64,000 bases of DNA from Micromonospora okii. GTDB taxonomy: Bacteria; Actinomycetota; Actinomycetes; Mycobacteriales; Micromonosporaceae. The notes beneath the pieces were generated by a model. It was not told where the DNA came from, searched no databases, and saw nothing but the letters and a program-made list of their open reading frames with translations. Below are positions 31,386-52,400 of this stretch, piece after piece. Positions within the stretch are counted from its first letter, which is position 1; the number at the start of each line of letters is the position of its first letter. The position numbers and the translations under genes were made by a program. The stretch covers positions 208,280-272,279 of the forward strand of contig NZ_BBZF01000012.1 of the NCBI RefSeq assembly GCF_020884795.1, given 5' to 3'.

Positions 31386-32583
31386 GCTGCCGATAGGTCG
31401 CCGAATCGCCCGGCTGCGGACCCGGCGGCGGATGACCCAGCAGATGCTGGCCGACCGGCTCGGCAAGTCGAAGAGCTGGGTCGACAAGGTCGAGCGGGGT
31501 GTCCGCGCCCTCGACCGGTACACCGTCATCCAGGACCTCGCCGAGGTGCTGCGCGTGGACCCGGTGGCGCTGCTCGGCCGCGACGCCCTACCGTCGCAGG
31601 CCGCCCGCGCCGCCGCGCACGGCGTCGACGGGGTGCGCGCCGCCCTCGACCGCTACGACACCGCCCTGACCGGGCCGCAGGTGCAGGCGGCACCGCCGGT
31701 CGGCGAGCTGGGTCGGCGGGTACGGCACGCCTGGCTGACCTACCAGCACGCCGACTACCCCCAACTGCTGCGGATGCTGCCGGGGCTGCTCGGCGACATC
31801 CAACACACCCACGCCTGCCCAGGCGGCGGGGCCGGGGACGGCGCGGCGGAGCTGCTGGTGCAGGCGTACCGGATCACGTCGTCGGTGCTGGTGAAACTCG
31901 GTGAGGGCGACCTCGGCTGGCTGGCCGCCGACCGGGCCATGTCCGCCTCCACCGGCGACCCGCTGCGGGTGGCGGCGGCCGCCGTGCCGCTGGGGCAGGC
32001 CCTGCGCGCCCTCGGCCGCCCCCGACCGGCCCTGGCCGTTACGATCGCCGCCGCGCACCGCATCGCCCCCACGGTGCGGCGCGCCGACCCGCCCCGGGAC
32101 CCGGCGCTACACGGAACGTTGCTGGTCCAGGCCGCCCTGGCCGCCGCCGGATTCGGCGACGAACGCAGCGCACGGGAACTGGTCGACCAGGCGGCCCGGA
32201 TCGCCGACGAGACCGGCGGGGATCACGACCGGCACGGGACCAGTTTCGGCCCCACAGCAGTCGAGCTGGCCCGGGTGGCCGCCGCCGTCGAGGTGGGTGC
32301 CGGCGGCGAGGCGGTGGTGCTGCACGAACGGGTCGTCGGCACGGACCACTGGCGACGGTTACCCGCCGAGCACCGGGCGGCGTACCTGCTCGACGTCACC
32401 CGCGCGTACCTCCAGGCCGGCGACCCGCTCGCGGCCGGACGCGCCCTGGTCGACGCGGACCGGACCGCACCGGCCGAGGTCCGGTTACGGCCGGTCGCCC
32501 GTACGCTGATCGCCGACCTGACGCGCCACGGGCCGGTCCCGGCGGACGTGGCCCGGCTCGCCGCGGACCTCGGGATCGGGTGA
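31372..32583 (+). CDS. XRE-family HTH regulator, second copy
   Basis: 403 residues from GTG 31372, which lies inside the end of the upstream gene (14-base overlap). Residues about 7-68 form an HTH (MTQQMLADRLGKSKSWVDKVE), followed by an Ala/Leu-rich helical region with TPR-like periodicity. It is paralogous to the minus-strand regulator at 28629-29852: both have the same length, HTH position and conserved LVKLGEGDLGW / LTKLGENDLAW and TGDPL segments. Last gene of the operon starting at 30220, and about 430 bases upstream of the next PKS gene, so it could influence the cluster, though nothing in the sequence proves this. Confidence 0.88.
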   Translation: MTTNELPIGRRIARLRTRRRMTQQMLADRLGKSKSWVDKVERGVRALDRYTVIQDLAEVLRVDPVALLGRDALPSQAARAAAHGVDGVRAALDRYDTALTGPQVQAAPPVGELGRRVRHAWLTYQHADYPQLLRMLPGLLGDIQHTHACPGGGAGDGAAELLVQAYRITSSVLVKLGEGDLGWLAADRAMSASTGDPLRVAAAAVPLGQALRALGRPRPALAVTIAAAHRIAPTVRRADPPRDPALHGTLLVQAALAAAGFGDERSARELVDQAARIADETGGDHDRHGTSFGPTAVELARVAAAVEVGAGGEAVVLHERVVGTDHWRRLPAEHRAAYLLDVTRAYLQAGDPLAAGRALVDADRTAPAEVRLRPVARTLIADLTRHGPVPADVARLAADLGIG

Positions 32584-32740
32584 CGGGTTGGACAGCGCGG
32601 CTTGTGCTCGAAGCATTGGGCCGAATGCCTCACCGCACAATATCGCGCATCGATACCGTGCCGCAGGGGAAATGCCGGCGGGCACGTTTTGTCGACGAAA
32701 TCGGCGAAGCGCGCCGGGGCGGGTCTCGCGCCAGCCTGAC

Positions 32741-32777
32741 CCCCGGTCGGCGGGCGTCGGCGGGTGCCCGTCCGGGG
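32741..32777 (+). terminator. Possible terminator of the 30220-32583 operon
   Basis: CCCCGG (32741) pairs with CCGGGG (32772), and inner CGGGC (32751) pairs with GCCCG (32766), giving an interrupted stem about 160 bases after the XRE stop. No T-run follows. Confidence 0.3.
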
Positions 32778-32810
32778 TGCGTCTTGTCCCAGCCTGCGGC
32801 CCTGCTCCTA

Positions 32811-32837
32811 GGGGCAGGGGTAGGGGCCCGCTAGGGG
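32811..32837 (+). promoter_or_regulatory. G-quadruplex motif upstream of PKS gene 2
   Basis: Four runs of exactly four G (32811, 32817, 32823, 32834) separated by loops of 2, 2 and 7 bases (CA, TA, CCCGCTA), all on the non-template strand 177 bases before the PKS start. This fits the classical G4 consensus. The regulatory role is inferred. Confidence 0.7.
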
Positions 32838-33013
32838 TTGGCAGCGCTGTCCGGGGCCAAATACCTTCCTCCGGTACGTAGTGCCTGGTCTGTGCTGCAG
32901 TGCTGTTTGTCTGGCAATTTCTGGTCGGTTAATGGGCTCTGGTTTTTGCGGCTTGAGGCGTCCCTGGACGGTATTGGGTCGCCTGGTTCTTCCGGCCCGA
33001 AGAGGTGGCGGCA

Positions 33014-43360
<10,347 letters not shown>

Positions 43361-43402
43361 GCGCGATGCCCCGGACCGCAGACCACGAGACGGAGTGGCC
43401 CG

Positions 43403-46400
43403 ATGCCCACTGAGGCGGAGTTCCTCGACTACCTGCGGCGCGCCACGGCCGACCTGCGCGAGGCCCGGCGGCGCGTGCGGGAGGTGGAGGCGAAGGACCG
43501 CGAGCCGATGGCCGTCGTCGGCATGGCCTGCCGGTACCCGGGCGGGGTGCGCAACCCCGACGACCTGTGGCGGCTGGTCGCCGACGGCCGCGACGGGGTG
43601 GGCGACTTCCCGACCGACCGGGGCTGGGACCTGGAGCGGCTCTTCTCCGTCGACCCCGACGACCCGGGCACCTCGTACGCGGACAAGGGCGGCTTCCTCT
43701 ACGACGCCACCGAGTTCGACCCGGCCCTGTTCGGCATCAGCCCGCGTGAGGCCCTGGCGATGGACCCGCAGCAGCGGCTGCTGCTGGAGAGCGCGTGGGA
43801 GGCGTTCGAGTCCGCCGGGCTGGACCCGCAGCGGCAGCGCGGCAGCCGCACCGGCGTCTTCGCCGGGGTGATGTACCACGACTACGCCTCGCGGGTGCTG
43901 GACCTGCCCGAGGGCGTGGAGGGCTACCTCGGCACCGGCAACTCCGGCAGCGTCGTCTCCGGGCGCGTCGCCTACACGTACGGGCTGGAGGGGCCCGCCG
44001 TCACCATCGACACCGCCTGCTCCTCGTCGCTGGTCGCCGTGCACCTGGCCGTGCAGGCGCTGCGCCAGCGCGACTGCGACTTCGCCCTGGCCGGCGGCGT
44101 GACCGTGCTCTCCACCCCCGGCGTCTTCGCCGAGTTCTCCCGGCAGCGCGGGCTGGCCGCCGACGGGCGGTGCAAGTCGTTCGCCGCTGCCGCCGACGGC
44201 ACCGGCTGGGCCGAGGGCGTGGGCGTGCTGCTGCTCCAGCGGCTCTCCGACGCGCAGCGCGACGGCCGGCGCGTCCTCGCCGTGATCCGGGGCAGTGCCG
44301 TCAACCAGGACGGCGCGAGCAGCGGCCTGACCACCCCGAACGGCCCCAGCCAGGAGCGGGTGATCCGGCAGGCCCTGGCCAACGCCCGGATCTCCCCGGC
44401 CGACGTGGACGTGGTCGAGGCGCACGGCACGGGCACCACGCTCGGCGACCCGATCGAGGCGCAGGCGCTGCTGGCCACGTACGGGCAGGACCGCGCGGGC
44501 GGGCAGCCGCTGCGGCTCGGCTCGGTCAAGTCGAACCTCGGCCACACCCAGGCCGCCGCCGGGGCCGCCGGCATCATCAAGATGATCATGGCGATGCGGC
44601 ACGGCGTGCTGCCCCGCACCCTGCACGTCGACGCGCCGTCCCCGCACATCGACTGGGACGCGGGCGCCGTGGAGCTGCTCACCGAGCCCCACCCCTGGCC
44701 GGCGGGCGACCGGCCGCGCCGCGCCGGGGTGTCGTCGTTCGGCATCAGCGGCACCAACGCCCACGTCATCGTCGAGCAGCCCCCGGCCGAGGAGCCCGCA
44801 CCGGTCGCCCCGGTCGCCGTGCCGCCGCTGGTGGCCGTGCCGCTGGCCGCCCGTACCGCCGGGTCGCTGGCCGCGCAGGCCCGGCGCTGGGCCGACCACC
44901 TCGCCGCCGACGACTCCGCCCGCCCGGTGGACGTCGCCGCCGCCGCGCTCGACCGCGCCGACCTGGGCCAACGGGCCGTCGTGCTCGCCGCCGACCGCGC
45001 CGAACTGCTCGCCGGGCTGAACGCCCTCGCCGACGGCGAACCGCACCCCGCCGTGGTCACCGGCACCGCCGCCGCCCGGGGCCGGGTCGCCTTCCTCTTC
45101 TCCGGCCAGGGCGCGCAGCGCGCCGGCATGGGCCGCGAGCTGGCCGAGGCGTTCCCCGTCTTCGCCGCCGCCCTCGACGAGACCTGCGCCGCCCTCGACC
45201 CGCACCTGCCCCGGCCGCTGCGGGAGGTGCTCTTCGCCGAAGCCGGCACGCCCGAGGCCGAGCTGCTGCACCAGACGGTCTTCACCCAGGCCGGGCTCTT
45301 CGCCGTCGAGGTGGCCCTGTTCCGGCTCGCCCGCTCGTTCGGGCTGGTCCCCGACCTCCTCGCCGGCCACTCGATCGGCGAGCTGGCCGCCGCGCACGTC
45401 GCCGGGGTGCTCTCCCTGCCCGACGCCGCCGCGCTGGTCGCCGCCCGGGGCCGGCTCATGCAGGCCCTGCCCGCCGGCGGGGCGATGCTCGCGGTCGGCG
45501 CGGGCGAGGCGGCCGTGGCCGGGTCGCTGGCCGGCGTCGCCGGCCCCGTCGACATCGCCGCCGTCAACGGCCCCGCCGCCGTCGTCGTCTCCGGGGCCGC
45601 CGGGGCGATCGACGAGCTGGCCGCGCTCTGGGCCGACCGGGGCGCGCCGACCTCCCGGCTGCGGGTCAGCCACGCCTTCCACAGCGCGCTCATGGAGCCG
45701 ATGCTCGCCGAGTTCGCCGCCGTCGCCGAGGGGCTGACGTTCCGGCCGCCGACCGTGCCGATCGTGTCCAACCTGACCGGCCGCGTCGCCGGGCCCGAGG
45801 AGCTCTGCGACCCCGGCTACTGGGTGCGGCACGTCCGCGAGGCCGTCCGCTTCGCCGACGCCGTCGCGCACCTGGCCGAGGCGGGCGTCGGCACGTACGT
45901 CGAGCTGGGCCCCAGCGGCGTGCTCACCGCCATGGCGCAGGGCTGCCTCGCCGACCCGGCGGCCGTGCTGGTGCCGCTGTCCCGCAAGGACCGCCCCGAG
46001 CCCCGAGCCGCCCTGGAGGCCCTGGCCCGGCTGCACGCCGACGGCCTCGCCGTCGACTGGTCCGGCCTCTCCGCCGGTGCCGCGCGCCGCATCGACCTGC
46101 CCACGTACGCGTTCGACCACGAGCGGTACTGGCTGGAGCCCGTCGGCCGGATCGCCGACGTCACCGGCGCGGGCCTCGGCGCGGCCGGGCACCCGCTGCT
46201 CGGCGCGGCGGTCTCCGTGGCCGGCGAGGACATGGTGCTGCTCACCGGCCGGCTCTCCCTCGCCACCCACCCGTGGCTGGCCGACCACGCGGTCGGCGGC
46301 GTGGTCGTGCTGCCCGGCACCGCGCTGGTCGAGCTGGCCGTGCGGGCCGGCGACGAGGTCGGCGCGGCCCGGGTACGGGAGCTGACCGTCACCGCGCCGC

Positions 46401-49400
46401 TGGCCCTGCCCGCCGCCGGGGGCCTGCGGGTGCAGGTGCGCGTCGGCGCGGCCGACGAGGCGGGCACCCGCGCGGTGACCGTGCACGCCCAGCCCGAGGA
46501 CGACCCCGACGCCGGCTGGGTGCGGCACGCCGAGGGCGTCCTGGAACCCGCCGCCGCCGACGAGCCCGGCCTCGGGGCGTGGCCGCCCGCCGCCGCCGAG
46601 GTCGACCTCACCGACTGGTACGACGCCCTCGCCGCGCGCGGCCTGACCTACGGCCCCGCCTTCCGGGGCCTGCGCCGGCTCTGGGCCGGCGACGACGAGG
46701 TGTACGCCGAGGTCGCCCTGCCCGAGGACGGCGCGGACGCCGCCGCGTTCGCCGTCCACCCGGCGCTGCTCGACGCCGCCCTGCACCCGATCGGGCTGCT
46801 GGACGCCGGCACCGGCGGCGGGCCCCGCGTGCCGTTCGCGTTCGAGGGAGTGCAGGTGCACGCCGCCGGCGCGGCGGCCCTGCGGGTGCGGCTGACCCGC
46901 GCCGGCTCCGCCGTGCGACTCGTCGCCGCCGACGCCACCGGCGCGCCCGTCGTCTCCGTCGACTCCCTCGTGCTGCGGGAGCTGACCGGGGTGTCCGCCC
47001 CCGGCGTCGCCGAGCGGTCCATGTTCGCCGTCGACTGGCAGCCCGAGGCGGTCACCCCCGTCGACGACCTCTCCGGCTGGGCGCTGCTCGCCGGCCCGGA
47101 CGCGCCCCGCCTGGGCTGGCTGCCCGCGTACGCCGACGTGGCGGCCGTGCTCGACGCGGCGACCCCGCCGCGCGCCCTCGTGCTGCCCGTGGCCGCCCCG
47201 GCCGACGCCGACGTGCCGGACGCCGTCCGGGCGACCGCCTCCGCCGTGCTCGCCACCGTCCAGGCGTGGCTGGCCGCCGACGCCCTCGCCGACACCCGCC
47301 TCGTGGTGCTGACCCGGGGCGCGGTGGCGGCCGGCGACGGCGACGAGGTCACCGACCTGGCCGGCGCGGCCGGGTGGGGCCTGCTCCGCTCGGCCCGCTC
47401 CGAGCACCCGGAGCGCATCGTCCTGGCCGACCTCGACCGGGACGCGGACGCCGCCGCCCTCGCCGTGCTGGCCGGCGTCGCCGCCGACCCGGCGGCCACC
47501 GGCGGTCAGGTGGCGCTGCGCGGCGACGCGGTGCTCACCCCCCGGCTGGTCCGCGCCGCCCTCCCGCCGACCCCGGCCGGGCCGGCGCTCGCCGACGGCA
47601 CCGTGCCGGCCGGCAACGACAACGCCGCGCCGGCCCTCGGCGACGGCACCGCGCCGGTCCTCAGCGCTGTGTCGGCCCTCGGTGACGGCACCGTGCTGGT
47701 CACCGGCGGCACCGGGGCGCTCGGCGCGCTGGTCGCGGAGCACCTGGTCACCGGGCACGGGGCGCGGTCGCTGCTGCTGGTGTCCCGGCAGGGCCCCGCC
47801 GCCCCCGGCGCGGACGCCCTGGCCGAGCGGCTGACCGGCCTCGGCGCGCGGGTCGACGTCGTCGCCGCCGACGTCACCGACCGCGACCGGGTCGCCGAGC
47901 TGGTCGCCGGCGTCCCGGGCCGGCTGGCCGGCGTCGTGCACACCGCCGGCGTCCTCGACGACGGCGTGGTCACCGCCGTCACCCCGGAGCGGCTGGCGCG
48001 CGTGCTGGCCCCGAAGGCCACCGCCGGCTGGTGGCTGCACGAGGCCACCCGTGGCCTCGACCTCGACCTGTTCGTGCTCTTCTCCTCGGTCGCGGGCGTC
48101 CTCGGCTCCCCGGGGCAGGCCGCCTACGCCGCCGCGAACGCGTTCCTCGACGCGCTCGCCGCGCACCGCCGGGCGGCCGGGCTGCCGGCGGTCAGCCTGG
48201 CCTGGGGCATGTGGGACACCCCCGGCATGGCCGCCTCGGTCTCCGACGCCGACCGGGCCCGCTCCGCCCGGGGCGGCCTGGCCGCGATGAGCGCCGAAAC
48301 CGGCCTGGCGCTCTTCGACGCCGCCCTCGCCGCCGACCGTTCGGCGCTCGTGCCGGCCGTGATCGACGTGCCGGCGATGCGGGCGCAGGTCGTCGCCGGC
48401 CGGGTGCCGTCGCTGCTGCGCGCGCTGCTCGGCGGCGGCCCCGCGCGCCGCCAGGCGGGGCGGGGCGACTGGGCCGACCGGATCGCCGGGCTGGACCCGC
48501 AGGAGGCCCGCGACCAGGTCGACGCCCTCGTCCGGGGCCTCGTCGCCCAGGTCCTCGGGCACGGCGGCGTCGACGCGGTGGCCCCCGACCGGGCGTTCCG
48601 CGAGCTGGGCTTCGACTCGCTGACCGCCGTGGACCTGCGCAACCGGGTGAACGCGGCCACCGGGCTGCGGCTGCCGTCCACCCTCGTCTTCGACTACCCG
48701 ACGCCGCGCGCCCTCGCCGAGCACGTACACGCCGAGCTGGCCGGCGGCCGGGCCGTCGCCGCCACCGCCGCCGCGACGGCGACCGCCGCCGGGCTCGACG
48801 AGCCGATCGCGATCGTCGGCATGGCCTGCCGGTTCCCGGGCGGCGTCGACAACCCTGACGAGCTGTGGGAGCTGCTGGCCACGGGCGGGGACGGGATCAG
48901 CGAGTTCCCGGCCGACCGGGGCTGGGACCTGGACTCGCTGTACGACCCGGACCCGGACCACAGCGGCACCTCGTACACGCGACACGGCGGCTTCCTGCAC
49001 CGGGCCGCGGAGTTCGACCCCGCCTTCTTCGGCATCAGCCCGCGCGAGGCCCTGGCGATGGACCCACAGCAGCGGCTGCTGCTGGAGACGTCGTGGGAGG
49101 CGTTCGAGTCCGCCGGGCTGGACCCGCACCGGCTGCGGGGCAGCCGCACCGGCGTCTTCGCCGGGGTCATGTACCACGACTACGCCTCCCGCCTGCTCGA
49201 CCTGCCCGCCGAGGTGGAGGGCTACATCGGCACCGGCACCTCGGGCAGCGTGCTGTCGGGCCGGGTGGCGTACACGTTCGGCCTGGAGGGGCCGGCCGTC
49301 ACCGTGGACACGGCGTGCTCGTCGTCGCTGGTCGCCCTGCACCTGGCCGTGCAGGCGCTGCGGTCGGGGGAGTGCGAGCTGGCCCTCGCGGGCGGCGTGA

Positions 49401-52400
49401 CCGTGATGGCCACCCCGGGCACGTTCGTCGAGTTCTCCCGGCAGCGCGGCCTGTCGGCCGACGGGCGGTGCAAGTCGTTCGCCGCGTCGGCCGACGGCAC
49501 CGGCTGGGGCGAGGGCGTCGGCGTACTGCTCGTGCAGCGCCTCTCCGACGCCCGTCGGCAGGGCCGGCGCGTCCTGGCCGTGGTGCGGGGCAGCGCCGTC
49601 AACTCCGACGGCGCGTCCAACGGGCTGACCGCCCCGAACGGCCCGGCGCAGCAGCGGGCCATCCGGCAGGCCCTCGCCAACGCGCGGCTCACCCCCGCCG
49701 ACGTGGACGCCGTCGAGGCCCACGGCACCGGCACCACCCTCGGCGACCCGATCGAGGCGCAGGCGCTCCTGGCCACGTACGGGCAGGACCGGCCCGCCGA
49801 CCGGCCGCTGCTGCTCGGGTCGGTCAAGTCGAACATCGGGCACACCCAGGCCGCCGCCGGGGTCGCCGGCATCATAAAGATGGTCCTGGCCATGCGGCAC
49901 GGCCTCGTGCCGCCGACCCTGCACGTGGACGAGCCGTCCCCGCACGTCGACTGGACGGCCGGGGCGGTCACCCTGGCCACCGCGCCGACGCCCTGGCCCG
50001 ACGTGGACCGGCCCCGCCGGGCCGCCGTCTCCTCCTTCGGCATCAGCGGCACCAACGCCCACGTCGTGCTGGAGGCGGCCCCCGAGCCCACCGCCGCCGG
50101 GTTCCGGCCGGGCGTCGGCGGGCCCGTCCCGCTCGCGCTCTCCGCCGCCGACCGGGCCGCGCTGGGGGAGCAGGCCCGCCGGCTGCGCGCGCACCTCGCC
50201 GCGCACCCCGAGACCGAGCCGGCCCAGGTCGCGTACGCCCTCGCCACCACCCGGGCGACGTTCCCGCACCGGGCCGTCGTGCTCGGCCGGGACCGGGCCG
50301 AGCTGGCCCGGGGCCTCGCCGTCCTCGCCGACGGCGGGGACGCCCCCGCCGTGGTCACCGGCGCGGCCCTGCCCGACCCCGCGCCCGTCCTCGTCTTCCC
50401 CGGCACCGACGTCTTCTCCGGGGCCGACGCGCGCGCGGCCGTCGAGCTGCTCGACGCCGCCCCGGTCTTCGCCGCGTCGATCGCCGAGTGCGAGGCCGCC
50501 CTCGCTCCCTGGGTGGACTGGTCGCTGACCGACGTGCTGCGCGGCGTCGACGGCGCGCCCGATCGGGCCGACCCCGCCGTCGCGCAGCCCGCCGGCTGGG
50601 CGGTCATGCTCTCCCTGGCCCGGCTGTGGCGCTCCCTCGGCGTACGGCCGGCCGCCGTCGTCGGGCACGCCCACGGCGAGATCGCCGCCGCCTGCGTGGC
50701 CGGCGTCCTCTCCCTGGCCGACGGCGCCCGGATCGCCGCCCTGCGCGGCCGGGCGCTCGCCGCCGGCCCCGAGGCCGCGCGGGAGCGGTTCCTGGCCGAC
50801 CTCGACGGCATCACCGCCCGCCCCGCCGAGCTGCCGTTCCACTCCACCCTCGACGGCCGGCGGGCCGGCCCCGACGACCGACAGGCCGACCGGACCGGCC
50901 CCGACGATCGGCAGGCCGGCACGACCGAGTCCGACGGGCGGCCGGCCGAGGGCGTCACGCCCGACGCCGGGCACTGGTGCCGGAACCTCAGCGAGGCCGG
51001 GGACCTGGAGCGCGCCGTGGGCGGCCTGCTCGCCGACGGCCACCGGGTCTTCCTGACGGTCGGGCCGCCCGCGCCCGGCCTGCGGGAGGCCGTCGACGCC
51101 GCCGCGCGGGAGGCGGCCGTCGTGGACACCCTGCGCCCCGGCGAGGGCGGCTGGCCCCGGGTGCTCGCCGCCCTCGCCGAGCTGCACGTGCGCGGCGTCG
51201 ACGCGGACTGGGCCGCCGTGTGCGGCACGGCGACCGGGCCGGCCGTGCCGCTGCCCACGTACGCCTTCCAGCGGCAGCGGTACTGGCCCGAGGCGCCGCT
51301 GCGCGTCGGCCGGGCCGCCGCCGAGGACCCCGCCGACCGGCGGTTCTGGGACGCCGTGGAGCGCGCCGACGCCGACGCGCTGGCCGCCGCCGTGAGCGTC
51401 GACGGGACCGAGGCCGACGCGCTCGGCGCGGCGCTGCCCGTGCTGACCGGCTGGCGGCAGCGCCGCCGCGACGAGTCCACCGTGGACGGTTGGCGCTACC
51501 GGGTGCGCTGGCAGCCGCTGACCGTCCCGGCGGCCCGCCTCGGCGGCACCTGGGCGCTCGTGACGCCCGCCGGGCACGCCGACGACCCGCTGGTGGGGCA
51601 GGTCGCCCGGGCCCTCGGCGAGGCCGGGGCCGACGTGGCGACGCTGACCGTCGGCGACCCCGACCGCGCCGCGCTGGCCGCCCGCCTCGCCGACCTCGAC
51701 GCCGACCGCCTCACCGGCGTGCTCTCCCTGCTCGCCCTCGACGAGGCCGACCACCCGGACCGGCCCGTCGTGCCCGCCGGCCTCGCCGGCATCCTCGCGC
51801 TCGTGCAGGCCCTCGGCGACGCCGGGATCGCCGCGCCGCTGTGGTGCGCCACCCGGGGCGCCGTCTCCACCGGCCGCGCCGACCCCCTCGACCACCCGCG
51901 CCAGGCCCTCGCCTGGGGCCTCGGCCGGGTCGCCGCCCTGGAGCACGCCGACCGCTGGGGCGGTCTGGTCGACCTGCCGGCCACCCTGGACGGCCGGTCC
52001 GGGGGCCGGCTCGCCGCCGCCCTCGCCGCGGCCGGGCCCGAGGACCAGCTCGCCGTACGCCCCTCCGGCCTCTTCGCCCGCCGGCTCGCCCGCGCCGACG
52101 CCGACGTTTCACCGGCCGGCCCCGGCTGGCGGCCCGCCGGCACCGTCCTGATCACCGGCGGCCTCGGCGCGATCGGCGCGCACGTGGCCCGCTGGCTGGC
52201 CCGCGACGGCGCGTCCCACCTGGTGCTCACCGGCCGGCAGGGCCCCGCGACGGCGGGCGCGGCCGAGCTGGAGGCGGAGCTGACCGCCCTCGGCGCGACC
52301 GTGACCGTGGCGGCCTGCGACGTCGCCGACCCCGACTCGCTGCGCGCCCTGGCCGACGGGCTCGCCGGGCGGGGCGTGCGCGTCGAGGCGGTCTTCCACG

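Larger units (their letters stand above)
32584..33013. other. 430-base intergenic region before PKS gene 2
   Basis: Probably contains the promoter for the 33014-64000 PKS operon. It holds a candidate terminator and a G-quadruplex motif (listed separately), and its last 130 bases are relatively A/T-rich for this genome. No supported ORF. Confidence 0.65.

Noticed and set aside
32907..32935. TTGTCT-17-TAATGG as a promoter for PKS gene 2
   Set aside because: Spacing is right, but the -10 box matches the consensus at only two of six positions.
27490..33013. A second copy of the tRNA 3' end as an attachment-site repeat
   Set aside because: No stretch resembling the T-arm or acceptor 3' half was found in this interval, and no integrase gene is present.
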